Under the pieces are notes generated by a model. It saw only the letters and a list, made by a program, of their open reading frames with translations, made no database searches and was not told the origin of the DNA. Made by a program: the position numbers and the translations under genes. DNA of 64,000 nucleotides, taken from the NCBI GenBank assembly GCA_036417435.1, contig CM070904.1:19388835-19452834 (forward strand), read 5' to 3'. Within the stretch, counting starts at the first letter, position 1, and the number at the start of each line of letters is the position of its first letter. Shown in pieces: positions 36,336 to 48,836 of this stretch. The DNA comes from Inia geoffrensis (taxonomy: Eukaryota > Chordata > Mammalia > Artiodactyla > Iniidae).

Positions 36336-37784
36336 ATTCTGCTTCCAGTGTTCCTAGTCTTTTTATTGGCAAGGAAGCTTAATCATCTATATTCACTGGC
36401 CATAAATGTAGACAGTTAAAAAGCTTTCAGACTTGAGGATGAGAAAATCAAAATGAAGGAGAAATTCTCCTGGACTCACAGTTGGCAACTTTTTAAATGT
36501 TCACATTAACAATCTACAAATTGTTAGAGTAATCTAGAGTAATTAAAAGAGGGCAAGGTAAGGGAGATCCCAGGGTGACTGATGGTCTCATGTCCCCATG
36601 CTTCTAACAACAATCCCTTAAAGAGCAGTAACCTTGGAGGAGTTGGTCTTTGGGGTTGCCTGTCAGGATGTGCTCCCAGGATGCATGGAGATCAGTTCAG
36701 ACCAAGCACTGTGATAAATGCCACTTGAGTTTACATCATACTTTGGATATTTTGTGCATTTAAACAGCAGAATTGTAACTGATAAACCGTCCACATCATC
36801 TCTGTCATTCTTTGTTATTAGGATACTGAATCCTCTGAGAGGGATGTCACATTAGAGCATATTTCTTGCTCTGAAAAGTTGTAGGTTTCTTGAGAAATGA
36901 AAGTAACATTGGGAACACTAACAAAAGTAGAAAGAAAAATGGCGTCATTGTTTTCTGTTCAGCATTTCGACCTTTCTAGAGGCTTCCGCAGGTCAGCTTC
37001 TGGTACCATCTTTTTTTTCATGTCCTGAAGGAAGCTAAGTGTATATACGGTCACATTTTTTCATTTTGATATAGGTGATCTATTTTCCAGACTGTAGAAA
37101 ACCGGGAAATGACTTTTCATTTAAATATAAGTTGAAACCCTTTGGGAAAGTAAAAGAATTCAAGAAATATAGAGAAATGGCTGCTTCCAAGCCAAGAGGA
37201 GAAAGGGAGAGTCTTCTTGGTTTTCAAATTAGCTGTTAGGGAAAACATTTTTCCTCCCATCAAACTTTCACTTTTCCTTCTTTAAAATAGATTAATCATA
37301 GCTGTGTAGGTTTAGTTTTCTGCCTGTTTGTTAAAATGTGGAAAATATGAACAGTGGTTTCAAACGTTCATGAGTAAGTTGTCACTTTGTGCCTTTTATT
37401 AGCCTGTATTTCCAACCCTACATTGCAAGAGCTCACTCTTTACTTCTGCGCCTTTCACTGGTAAGAATATGCTAATGGGTTATGTAGACCATGTCTTTAT
37501 GAACTGACAGTACAATTCCAAAGGACAAAATAGCTTCCAACCATAATCCAGTAGTATCGAAGTGTTGCTCTGTCGATCTGATGCATTATTGGAGTTCACA
37601 GATTTTAGGCTCTCATTAGATACAGACATCTGCTCATTTTTTCCTGCTTAAGAAAGACTGCATTCGTTTTGTCTTTTAATTTATCTTTTCTGAAATTTGT
37701 CTATTTAAAAGCCAAAATAGCACCCTTGAAACTTATACAACCTGCTTTAATTTTCTCTAAAACTAACCCTTTAGAGCACAAAAG

Positions 37785-37900
37785 GCAGACACACGTGGCA
37801 GACCTGGGTATGGATATGGACTGTGTGACTTTGGACAAGTCACTGAACTTGTCTAAGGCTCAGTTGTATTACATTTACAATAGCGAATGATACGGAGCAT
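37785..37900 (-). repeat. MIR fragment (reverse orientation)
   Basis: The segment 'ggactgtgtgactttggaca', 'agtcactgaacttgtctaag' and 'gctcagttgtattaca' matches the reverse MIR core. Confidence 0.75.
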
Positions 37901-37919
37901 CTGGAAAGTAGTATTGCTC

Positions 37920-38945
37920 AACAGGTAATCGCCAGACCAGACGCCATGGCAGCATCTGGGAACTAGTCAGAAATGCAAAATTTCAGGCCCCACTCCAGAC
38001 CCAAGGGACCAGAAGGTTTGGGCTTGGGGCCTGGCAATGTGTGTCTTAACAAGCTTCCATGGGATTCTGATGCACATCCAACTGTGAGAACCACAACTCA
38101 ACAACAAAAAAACAAACAACCCAGTCAAAAAACGGGCAGAAGACCTCAACAGACATTTCTTCAAAGAAGACATACAGATGGCCAACAGGCACGTGAAAGG
38201 AAGCTCAACGTCGCTAATTACGAGAAAAATGCAAGTCAGAAAGACAGTGAGGTACCACCTCACACCGGTCAGAATGGCCATCATTAAAAAGTCTACAAGT
38301 AACAAATGGGATCCAGCAATCCCACTCTTGGGCATATATCTGGACAAAACTAGATTTCAAAAAGATACATGCACCCCTATGTTCATAGCAGCACTATTCA
38401 CAATAGCCAAGGCATGGGAGCAACCTAAATGTCCACTGATAGATGAATGGATAAAGAAGATGTGGTATATATACACAATGGCATATTACTCAGCCATAAA
38501 AAAGACGAAATAATGCCATTTGCAGCAACACGGATGGACCTAGAGATTATCATACTAAGTGAAGTAAGTGGGAAAGAGAAAGACAAATATCATATGATAT
38601 CACTTATGTGTGGAATCTAAAATATGACACAAATGAACTTATCTACGAAACAGAAACAGACCCACAGACCTGTGGTTGTCAAGCAGGGAGGGGGGAAGGT
38701 GAAGGATGGATTGGGACTTTGGGATTAACAGATGCAGACTATTATATATAGAATGGCTAAACAACAAGGTCCTACTGTAAAGGACAGGGAACTATATTCA
38801 ATATCCTGTGATAAACTATAATGAAAAAATATAAAAAAGAATATCTATATATATCTATATGTATATCTGAATCGCTGCTGTACAGCAGAGATGAACACAA
38901 CATTGTAAATCTAAAAAAATTAATTTCGAGAACCATTGCTTTGGA
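37920..38945 (+). mobile_element. MER20 fossil split by an L1 insertion
   Basis: MER20 sequence ('catctgggaactagtcagaa', 'gcctggcaatgtgtgtctta', 'gattctgatgcacatccaac') runs to 38093. Its terminal 'gagaaccattgctttgg' appears only after the L1, at 38928-38945. The L1 therefore landed a few bases from the transposon end. Confidence 0.85.
38094..38927 (+). repeat. L1 3' end (end of ORF2 plus 3' UTR), 5'-truncated
   Basis: The insert begins inside the last part of L1 ORF2. Its broken frame at 38178-38513 gives the familiar C-terminal motif order, with [13 protein letters not shown], then a Cys-Pro-Leu-Ile-Asp region and [11 protein letters not shown]. It continues into the 3' UTR with 'gctgtacagcagagatgaac'. 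An 8-bp duplication GAGAACCA flanks it at 38086-38093 and 38928-38935. It is dead because the reverse transcriptase and endonuclease parts are absent. Confidence 0.93.
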
Positions 38946-40550
38946 GATTAGAATGAGCTATACGGAGGACTTGTGTGCCACATTTTAGAAGTTCAAGAAA
39001 TAGCAACTATTTTTTTTCTGTTATTACTCCTGTTATATGGAAGAAACTGAAACACAGAGCCAGGTGGTGACAACGCTGGAAAGGGCACCTGGGCCTTCTT
39101 GGTCAGCCGAGTGGCTGGCCGTGGCCCCCTCCTCCACTCTGCACTCTCTGTAGGATGTGGTAGACAGTTCGATAGATCTCAGTTATAAGTGCACAAAGTG
39201 TAAGTGGAGAGCACGGCTCTCCCAAACGTAGTCTAGTAATACTAACCCATCTCCCTGCTGGGGCCAGGTGATAAGAAATAGTCTTTCTCCTGATAAGAAC
39301 TATTTTAGAAACTCTGAAATCACAAATTGTGATCTGCTTAGAATTACAGTTTTAGAGGTGGAAGTGGTTTACAGATCATCCATTTCAATTTTCACACTGT
39401 GCTTTTCAGAGATCGGTGGAACTCCTCCCAGGCTGCATGTTAGAATCTCTTGGGGGACTTAAAAAATTCTAATGGGAACACCTAACCCAAAAGATTTTGA
39501 TTTAACTGGTCTAGAATTTAGTTGGTTAAAAGTTCCTTAAGTAGAGTTGCCAGATAAAACATAGGAAACCGTATAAACTTGGATGTCTAGGTAAATACTA
39601 AAACATTATTTCATTATTTAGCTGAAATTCTAATTTAACTGGGTGTCCTGTAGTTTTGTTTGTTAAATATGGCAACCCAATCGGAGGATTCTAAGGTCTG
39701 GTTACGGATGAGAAACCCTTGTAGGGTTTCCTCTGAAATACTACAGCTGCCACTATAGTGACTTGGGGAAGCAGGGCACCATCTATGCCCGTGGAACCTG
39801 CTTTTTTTTTTGTTAACACTTTTACATTACAAACGTTTTGTAAATTTTTACATTTACATTACAGAAATTTACATGTATTGTCTGTCTTAAGCATTGGGTC
39901 TCTGTAATAGTTTGCTTGCAAAAGACGTTTTTGTTATGACTAAAAAAGATTTGTAATCCTCTGATCTAAGTCAACATCTTTTTTCTGGGTTAAGACCCAG
40001 AGACTCTCATAGCTAATTAAATGCAAAACCAAACTTCTCCATCAGAGGCTACTGCTAGGACCCTTTTCCTTTCTTCTGAGCTATAAGTCAGGAATAAGAG
40101 GTGGTACGACCCTATATCTAAAAGTGCTGGATGAACATTTGGCAAGTCCCTAAAGTTTTGCCAGACACTGTACTCAGCCCAGGTATTAAGGTGTGATTTC
40201 AGCTCTCAACGAGTCGAAACACAAACAGTGTAGCTGTCTCTAGAAAAAAAGTGCCACCGATTTCTATGGCTGGTACCCTCCATAATTTGACTGTTCAAAG
40301 CACCTTTCTTTGATCTGCAAAATGAGAACAGTGAGGCCGAAGGACTGAACTGGGTTTCCCAGAGGCAAATGGAATCTAACCTAAATTTCCACTCTGAAAG
40401 TTAAACGAGTGAAGAACATATGATGACAAATGACATAGGGATGAGTCCCTGCCCTCATGGATCTTCCATTCCAGTGATAGACAAGATAACTTCTAAGTTC
40501 TCTTCTAACACAAAAGCTCTAGGTTATTAGATACGGGGAGAAAAAGCAGA

Positions 40551-40571
40551 AAGAGAGAGAGAGAGAGAGAG
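40551..40571 (+). repeat. (GA)n microsatellite
   Basis: About ten GA units occur in a short, slightly purine-enriched region. Confidence 0.9.
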
Positions 40572-41419
40572 GCGAGTTCTCTCTTTGTTGCTTTTCAGCG
40601 AAGGCTGCAGGATAGATTCCAGTTCAAAGGCAGATTCTGGGAACAGTAACGGCAAATCCAAGCCTGTTCATCACCGGTGGTCTGTGCTGGTCCTCTGCTC
40701 ACCTCTCAGACTCACTGGCACACACAGGTCACAACCACTCCCAGTTGGCACCACCTTTATGTTATAAATTTCTCTTGTAAAGCCACATGACCTCTGTTCT
40801 GCTAACTGCCTATGGGGAGGACTGGTGGTCACTGCCTTCTACTGACCCTTTTTTCACTCCCCAATTCCCTCACTAGCTCCAAGCAGAAATTCTCTTCTCC
40901 TTTATGCCAACTCAAACTTGATTCTTCAAGACTGACCCCAAAAGTCCCTCCAGGGAGATAGCCTCACTACTTCATGCCTTTTGCTGGGAACCCTGCTGGC
41001 TTTCAATCTCAGAGTCATAGACCATTCACACACCCAGCCCATCGATAAATGTTCAGTAAGCCCTTGCCATGTGCCAGAGCTTCAGTGGAAAAGGTCACAG
41101 TTCCTGCTGTTAAGGAATAGGCAGGGGAGGCAGATGGGGATAACAGCAGTTTCATGGCCATGGTGAGACGAGGGGATTATGGAATCCCGGGAGAGGGACA
41201 GAAGCCTAGATCTAGAGTTCTGACTTTGAGTTGATCCACTCCGTTTGAAATGGGGAAAATAAGTCTTCATCTGACATGGGAAGATAAGAGCCTATGATAG
41301 CCCATGATGTAAGGTCACTGAGTAGGAGTTGTGAGAGCGACAAGCAGACATGGGCACGGGTGGGGTGTCTATACCATACTTTTGGAAACTTTGGGAACTT
41401 ATTTCTGTGCTGTTGGGGT

Positions 41420-41555
41420 TGTTTTTTTTTTTGTTTTTTTTTTTTTTGGCCTCGCCTCTTGGCTGGTAGGAGCTTAGTTCCCTGACCAGGGATCGAACCC
41501 AGGCCCTGGCAGTGAAAGCGCCAAGTCCTAAGCACCGGACCACCAGGGAATACCC
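41420..41555 (-). repeat. CHR-1-type tRNA-derived SINE
   Basis: A long T-rich tail precedes 'aggagcttagttccctgacc', 'agggatcgaacccaggccct' and 'gcaccggaccaccagggaat' on the plus strand. This is the reverse of a tRNA-derived SINE with an intact B-box-like GGTTCGATCCC. It lacks the CHR-2 body. Target-site duplication is not clear. Confidence 0.88.
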
Positions 41556-42289
41556 TATGCTGCTGCTACTGTTAGTGGCTTTTAACATTTCTAACTTATT
41601 CTCTCTACAACGAGACTGTAAGCTCTGTGTGGGCAGGACCATGCCTCATGCTTCCTCTCTATTGCCCCCAGGACTTAGTGATGATTCATGGTGAGTCCCC
41701 GGTCAGTACTAACTGAGTCTACCCAGAAGCATGGCCAAAGGAGAGGTTTCACTCTGCCCAAATGGCCTAGGAGCCTCCTCTTGCACACTTAACTTTCCTT
41801 CCTTGCACATCTTCAGGCCTGTAATATGAGTCCTCCAAAAATCAGTCAATAACAGGACAGCACACTCTATGAATCGCCAGAAGGTCCTTAGAAACAGAGG
41901 ATATTCCTTCACCTGGACATGGGTCATATGATCCTTTTTTCATTAATTAGGCCCGATGGTGAAGTGACTGACACAGCAAACTCCAGAATGTGGGGATGAA
42001 AGGGCCAGGTTGGGCAGGTGAATCACTGTAATGGAAGAAACTGGGATCTTTCCATTTTCCCTCAGTTACCAAATTGTCTGCTTCACAGCTGGTCATAAAG
42101 GAAACTGACTGATCTTCTCTTTGCTAAAGTACCTCTTTAATATAAAACGGACATGGAACAACGGGATAGTCAGGTTTTTTTCAAAAAGTTGGATCTGTAT
42201 GTGAGGACAAAAATACACACTGTCTGGGTACTAGGAAAAAAAGACATGAGTTGTTTTTTTTTTTTTCATTAATAAATTTGGAGTGAGCA

Positions 42290-43090
42290 AAGGCTTGTCT
42301 CAAAAGACTGATGAGCTTGACCCTATGAAAATAAAATCTTCTATACTGCAAAGAACACCCTAAGTGATGCTCCAAGCAAATGAAAAACTGGGAATGACAT
42401 GGACAGTTTGTATCACAAATGAAGGAATCATCTCCCTAAATGTTACAAAGCTCTTAGAAATGGTGTTGAGAATGACTAACATCCCAGTAAAAAACTGGGC
42501 AAAGGTCACTCCCGGATGATTCACAGATTCAGAAATACAATGACATTTAAGTAGATTTAAGCAGAAGTTCTCAGCCTTACACTTCATAAGAGAAATCAAA
42601 TCCAAACCACACTGGAAATGCATTTCTTCTACGTAAGATTGGCGGAGCACAATAGTTTGACCTTGAATTTGTTGGTGAGGCTTTGGGGGGACCAGGCATG
42701 TCGATCACGGCAGGTGGATGTGAAAACGGCCCAACTCCTCTGACGATGCGTTTACTATGACTCAGAAGTCTAATTCTGGGAACCCATTCCATAGAGGACT
42801 AGTTCCATTAATTATGTACCTAGTACATAGCTGTGAAAAAGGAGGAGGAAGACTTTTATGTACTGACATGGAGCGATCTCCAGGATATGCTGTGAATTGG
42901 AGGAAAACAGAACAAAACAAGATATAGCACAGCGTGTACAGTTTGCTTTACTTTGTATACAAAGTATTTATTTGCATTTGCTTGGTTTGCACAAAGCAAG
43001 ACTCGAAAGATGAGCAAGAAACCAGTAAAGATGGCTAACCGACATGAGGCGTGCAGCACAGAGGCAGGGGAGAGGCTTCTGGGATCCAAC
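42290..43090 (+). repeat. Ancient L1M fragment (ORF2 end to 3' UTR)
   Basis: The plus strand keeps a diverged L1 layout: 'ctatgaaaataaaatcttct', 'taaaaaactgggcaaaggtc', 'ataagagaaatcaaatccaa', 'ctcagaagtctaattctggg', then 3' UTR-like 'cttttatgtactgacatgga' and 'gcgatctccaggatatgctg'. Many stops and indels show it is very old. Confidence 0.75.
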
Positions 43091-43233
43091 CAATAAAATC
43101 AAGTTGTGAAAAATGAGACCTGAGGAAAACTCTGAGAAGCTGTCCGAACAGCAGAGACTGCTGGGTCCTGAAAGCTGAAGCCTGATGTCCGAGTCACTAT
43201 AGGCTTTGTTTACAGCGATGGAGCATCAGGCCT

Positions 43234-43258
43234 GGGGGTGGGGGTGGGGGTGGGGGTG
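43234..43258 (+). repeat. (GGGGGT)n G-rich tandem tract
   Basis: Four copies of GGGGGT form runs of five G separated by single T. The tract fits the G-quadruplex pattern on the plus strand, and further G-runs follow within 25 bases. Confidence 0.9.
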
Positions 43259-44329
43259 ATGGGCAGTGGGCAGGGCGATCCGGAAGACATCCAGCTCGGG
43301 ATTGGCTGAATGAGGGCAGCACAGATGTTTGCTCAAGATCACTCAGGAAGTTACGGTCCAAGAAGGCACACACATGCTCCAGGATGGGTATATGAGCCCT
43401 TGTGCACGTCTCAAAAGATTTCGTGGGCGCTGTGGTGCAGTGAACGATGCCAGCATAGCTTCAGGTCTTCCCTCAAAATACCGATCCCGCCACCTCTCCT
43501 TCTACAGAATCCTCATCAAATTCAGGAAGATACCTGGAGGTTTCTGGCGGAGGGAACATTCCAGGATGAAAAGGGCCAATGTGATATATTATAATTATAG
43601 CAAAGGATGGGTCAAACAAACCAAGATAAAAGGGAAGTTTTTAAAAAAGTGAAAAGATGAGGGTGGAAGAAAACACTGTTTATGATGCCTCTGGGGGTTC
43701 ATAAACAAATAAGTAAGCTGATTGGCCGGGAGGCTGGGAGCCAACAACTAACCTTCTCTGCCTGCCCAAGACTGAGAGCCAGCTTGGCCCATACCATGGA
43801 AAGGATGCTGTCTCCTTTTCTAATTAAATTCCTTAAAGAGTGTGCTGATTTATTCATTTATAATACAATTCCTGGTCTGAGTAAAAATGGAACTTTCCCC
43901 CACCTGATCCAGCCTCACCGTATCTCTTGGGCCCCGGGTAACTGAGTCTGGAAACGATGATGCTGAGTGACAGCTTGGGGTATTGCTACTTATTGTGAAA
44001 ATAAATAATAAGGAAGGAGGAGGCTACTGGGCTTGTTTCAGGGAAGGATGAATCGGTTCCTTCTTTCTTAGACTGGATTTTAACAACAGATAAAGAGAAT
44101 ATGACGTTTCCCTTAATGAAACTGTATAACCCTGGCTAAGTTATGAGGTGGGTTTACCCTTCTGAGGCCACAGCTTCACATTATTTTGGCCCACAGTTTG
44201 CAAGGTCCCTGTGCTCCCCTCCCCTCCTCTGAATACCTCAACCTTAAATTCCAGGATTTGTTCTTTCCCTCTGCCTATTTAACATAATTCCACTCATGCT
44301 TATTTAGCGTTCTACAGGTTGGAGGCCTT

Positions 44330-44500
44330 GTGACACCAATAATCAAATCTGAACTATTTCACGAGAAGAAGGCAAGGTGGGCACTGGACGGCAGATGGAA
44401 CGAAGGCTCAGAAAAGCTAACATTATTGGTCCAGGGTCGCAAAGTCTATTCACTAGAACCCGGGTGTCCTAACTCCCAACTATGGGCACGTCCAGCACAT
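44330..44500 (+). repeat. MIR element
   Basis: The sequence 'gaacgaaggctcagaaaagc', 'ggtccagggtcgcaaagtct' and 'actagaacccgggtgtccta' fits MIR at moderate divergence. Confidence 0.65.
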
Positions 44501-45639
44501 CCGGCCAGATAGCCCATGACCTGGTTTCTAGGTTCTAAGAAGTTCACAGAGGAGAGCCAGTTGTGTGATTTGCTGAACGAGGCTTGACATTTTCCGGGCA
44601 AAATTCCTGGTCGCTGGTTAGGAAGGAACCCTGCTCTTTTCCCTGAGGTCATTTGCTTGGTTGTACAGTACGGATATATTTGTAGGTTTCTGGCTGGTTA
44701 AGGAGGGGTGGTTGGGATGGGAGAATATTAGAAAGGGTCTCTGTCTTTTTTCTTCAAGTCTGAGAACAAAATATGCTAAATAATTAGAATCCATGCCTCC
44801 TTTCTCCCCACACCTCAAAGCTTTGCACATCCCATTCTCTTTTTGCAAACTTTAATAATTACCTCTAGAAAGATTTCCCCTGAATACCTAGCTCTTTTTT
44901 TTCCCCACTGACCCTATTCCTTCCACAGAACTCCTTCTACTGACCTAGCCTTTCTATTCCTGAGATTTATGTTACTCTTCTTAGTCTGAACCATTCTGTG
45001 GAAGGGTCCTGGCAAGGGGCCCTTTCCAAATGTCACAATGTGCTTTCTAGGCAAGTAGGAAACGCTGAGGTCCCCCAGGGACCCCAAACACCTGTTGACG
45101 ACATTTTTTCTTCTTTTAACATCTAACTGCAATTTACCTGCTTCACTAGAGCAGTGTGAGGATTAACTGTCCTCGGGTAACTTTCAAGTCTGTAAAGGAG
45201 TCCCGCCTCCTCTGGCACATGTTCTCTAAGAGAGACAGAAATGAAACACTAATAAGAGGCTTAATGGGTAGCAGCCTCAAACAATCTGCGGTCTGTGTTA
45301 GTACTTCAGACGGTCGCCGTGTCCCTGACCCTCAGACAGGGGCACCGGACCAGACGCCGCAGGCCACTGTGAGAGGCCCAGACAGGAGCACGGACATCCC
45401 TTCCAAAGACTCTCGGAGGACGTGCATCTTAACCCCCAATCAGGTAGCTGGGCCAGGCATGGTGCACCTGCCGGGCAGGCAGGGGGATGTGGCTGCTATC
45501 ATAGCTTGGCACAAATATTTGACAGCTCGTCCCTCCCAACAAACATTTCCGATACGCAGAGGTTAATCTCGTCCCGGCTGCTTCTAAGCCCTGCTGACAT
45601 CCTGTGCAGGATAAGGCTTTTTTATTAGGGCTGCCCTGT

Positions 45640-45800
45640 GCGTTACAGGAGGTTTAGCAGCATCCATGGGCTCTACGCACCAGACAGCAGCCCTCCCTAC
45701 CACCTGTGAATTGTGACAGCCTGTAATGTGTCCGGACATCACCGAGCGTCCTGTGGGGAGCACAGTCACCCTGTTTGAGAGCCACTGGGCTAGATGACCT
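45640..45800 (-). mobile_element. MER5A-type hAT DNA transposon fossil
   Basis: The plus strand reads 'ggtttagcagcatccatggg', 'ttgtgacagcctgtaatgtg' and 'ccctgtttgagagccactgg', the reverse of MER5A with its terminal CAGTGG-type repeat. Confidence 0.82.
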
Positions 45801-47419
45801 AGAGTGAACACTGGAGGTATCCCTTGGATTATGGGTAAGCGCTACACAAAAGTCATTTTCAGACGCGCTTCTGGGGCTGCAGGGCGGCAGGGGCCTTGGA
45901 GGTCTAGCAGGTCCTTCTGCGTCCCCTGCATGAGACTGAGGAGATGCACACATTTTCACGAATGAAATGGCATCCGATTCATTGCTTATTTATTTAGACC
46001 CACTGCCCAGCTTTCTTTCAAGTCCTGGCAGCCAAAGATTGCTATTTTGCACAGCACTCCGTGTTATTTGCTCTCCCTACCTAGTCCACAACAAGCAAGG
46101 ATTTGTTCTGTGCTTTGAAATTCTACTTTGCAAGCTCCTGTTTAAATGTCTGGGGCGGTACCGTGTTGGAACTTGAGGTGGTAGCACTGGGGGAGCTGTG
46201 GTAATGGTGTGGGGGAGGGGAGAATGTCCATCACAGAGTGAAAGACTCTGGGGGGCATCTCTTCCCTCCAAAATGTCTCATCAGGGTCTCCAGACTTAGT
46301 CTGCATCTCCTCTGTATCCCGCAGGCCAAATTGAGCGACGGCCTCACCACAGCACACGGCTCTTTTGGCCGGAGGGTAAACTCATTCTGTCCATCGTGAC
46401 ATTTGCTTTCTTAAGGGCCTCACGATATGCAGCTTTAATAATTAATGAAATGCAGGTCACATCGCAGCCTCCCTTTTCAAGCCTGTCTGAGGACACAGCG
46501 GGTTCTCTTTGATGGTTAGCTTCTGACCACGTGGTTTTTAGAAGCTAGTGGCGTTTTTCTGTTTTGTTCTGTTATTGTGCATGACAATATTGTGCATAAC
46601 AAGTGGGGACACTTTTCCCCACTAAAAAAACCCCAAACTTCAGCAGAGTGCAAACCCAATCGGAATAGCTGAAAGGGCTGTGGCTTTTCTGATGGTGAAT
46701 AAACGGTGACAGAGAGAAATTTGAGAAAACCTGGCTCCAGTAAGGGTCTCGGAGCAGCCTGCCTGTCACGGTCAGTACTTTCCATTTGTCATCCAGGAAA
46801 GTTTAATGCTAGGAGACACATCCCTTGTGTTTTATTGCATGTGTCTATTCCCCTCAAGTTGGGATGGGCTTGTCAATATAAAGCCAATCTTTAAAATGAT
46901 CTAAATAAGAGAGAAGATACAGGAAAGACTAAAGAGAACTCTTACCGCTAGTGTCCATTTCAAACTAAAGATTTCTCCAGGGGAACTCAGAATGATTATA
47001 ATGAGTTTGGATTTAGTTTAACCCAATGCTGATTTGGCATATTACGATGGTTTGTCATCTTTAAGCCATGCGCCAGATGAATGCTTTAAAATAGATGCAA
47101 CTTTGCGTGAATTCTCTACAATATAGCAAAATCTGATTGCTCTATTAATAGCCAAAGTCCTTGGCCCCCGCAAGACAGAGTGGCAGCGTTTTGAAAATTC
47201 ATCATCTCTGCATAATTAGTTGTGAATCTCAAAATATTCAAGCTGAGGAATTAACCAGGAACTGGAGCCGTTATCCTTCAGTGTCCCTTTTCATAGTGGT
47301 CCGCAGTCATCATGTCCTTGTGTTTTTCTAATTACTGCAAAACCAATTGCTTTTAACTCAGCTGCCCTGGCTCTCTGTAATTTGTTCAATGTAATCACCT
47401 TGAAATGAAGAAAACGTAC

Positions 47420-47590
47420 TTCTTGTTCAGGAAACTGGGGCTTTTTTAGAGGAGCATCGTCAGTTGGCTGTGAGACCGTGGTTCTGGAGCTCTGCTCATT
47501 GGACCTGATCAGTGCATTTGAGGGTGAGGGGTCAGAGGAAGGAGGGAGTGTTCTTGAAAGTAAGTTCGAGAGCACGGTGATCTGCAGACC
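47420..47590 (-). CDS. NCKAP5: NCKAP5 coding exon (penultimate)
   Basis: The open frame between the splice sites reads GLQITVLSNLLSRTLPPSSD, then a serine/proline-rich stretch ending PQFPEQE. The acceptor is TTCCCACTAG with exon start at 47590. A second AG (TCTGCAG), nine bases in, would start the exon at 47581 and remove only Gly-Leu-Gln. An in-frame TAG immediately upstream excludes an earlier start. The donor is CAAGAA/GTACGT, with GT at 47419-47418. Both ends lie on codon boundaries, so it joins the terminal exon in frame. It does not fit the phase of the exon at 53.4 kb, which implies a missing exon between them. Ser/Pro-rich, low-complexity content agrees with the largely disordered NCKAP5 protein. 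The gene name rests on linkage. Confidence 0.78.
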
Positions 47591-48748
47591 CTAGTGGGAA
47601 GTCAATTTATGAAAACTAAAAACCAATGAAGTTCCGGTTCCTCACTCTTGAGCATGGCCTTAGGCAGTAGAACACAACTGTTTAGGACTCGAGCAGCTCC
47701 TCTCTCAGATGATGTTTCGAGTCTGTAGGTCTGCTTAGAAGCATCGAGGGAGCAGGGCTATGTTGCTAAGCTGCCCTCAAAGCCCAGTGTCCAGCACTGG
47801 CCTGGGCACAGAGTCAGAGCTGAATAAACCAGGTGAACTAGAGTAGAGGTCAGCTCTCTTCTTTGCTTTTGTTCTTTCTGTCAATCTTGTTTATCTACTA
47901 ACCACTCCGACGTAGAGATTTTCAAAGAACAAATATTGGAAGAGCAAAGGCTCTCAACCATTGTCTCCTTCAGGTCTCAAGGGTGTGATGCATTTTCATC
48001 AATAAGAGTGACTCTCTGTGACGGTGACTCCCAAGTTGGGGCAGAGATTATGAAAATCAAGCCAGGGGACCGGGACCCTTTAAAAGAGACAAAACAACAC
48101 AGAGGAGTCTGATATGCCTCCAGCAGCCCCCATGAAGAATCATCGCTGAAGAGGAGGCTGAATTACGTCTGTATCCAGGAGAAAAATTGGAAGAATGGAT
48201 TCACCAATTTCTCTAGCATAGCCATACAGAGAAGGAGACATGTCCTTATAGAATTTCTCTCTGTAGGTGGTTGCTCTGGGTTTTTCTTTCTCTGGACGAG
48301 GAAAGGCCCAAATGGACGATGAATGTTGCATGAGGTTAACCAAAGCCTTAACCAGTCCTGTGTGGCACTGTTTTCCAACACTTATGATGTTGTTTACCAT
48401 TTATTCAACACCTATGATGTGCCAGGCCCTGTGCTAAGTGCTGAACACGAATGAGAAGACAGAGAGTCGGGAAGGCAGGCGTTTCTCCAGGGAAAAAGAG
48501 AGGTTCGAGCTTGGATTCTGGCCCCTTGAGGTACCTGGCAGGGTAGGTGATGGTGGTGGGCAGCCAGGTGGATGAATCAGAAGCTTGGGGGAGCAGCCTT
48601 GGTTAGAAATTGCTCATTCACCTTTTGCCAAGCAGGTCCGGGGCCTTCAGTCAGGGGTGAGACTCCCCGCCCCGCTCCGTGCAGAGGGCGGGGCTTCATC
48701 GCTGCATGTCCACTGGGTCTTCCCTATTTTACATTCTGGCCCTGGTTT

Positions 48749-48782
<34 letters not shown>

Positions 48783-48836
48783 TCCCCTTCCCACCTCTGT
48801 CCCTTGCTCCGGCCTTCCCCCCCCCCCCCCCCCCCC
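48749..48836 (+). repeat. (CT)n tract followed by poly-C
   Basis: About 16 CT units (48749-48781) and a run of about 20 C (48817-48836) are separated by pyrimidine-rich sequence. The whole block is nearly all C/T on the plus strand, and apparent frames across it are low-complexity. Confidence 0.92.

Larger units (their letters stand above)
12416..47419 (-). other. NCKAP5: NCKAP5 last intron (about 35 kb)
   Basis: The intron runs from the donor after the 47.4 kb exon to the TTGCAG acceptor at 12416. I found no convincing coding exon on either strand inside it. Identified content is SINEs, L1 3' ends, L2, MIR, MER20, an MLT1-like LTR and several microsatellites, listed separately. Stretches such as 16.4-17.9, 19.0-21.9, 23.0-25.9, 28.0-30.9, 34.0-35.9 and 36.4-37.8 kb look like unique AT-rich intronic DNA in which I see nothing specific. 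Confidence 0.8.

Noticed and set aside
38178..38513. A 111-codon frame resembling a reverse transcriptase C-terminus
   Set aside because: It is the decayed end of L1 ORF2 in a 5'-truncated copy, not a gene.
48140..48400. An 87-codon minus-strand frame in the interval where an exon is missing
   Set aside because: It ends in its own stop, shows no donor giving the required phase, has no recognisable similarity and sits beside a MIR. ORFs of this size are common by chance here.
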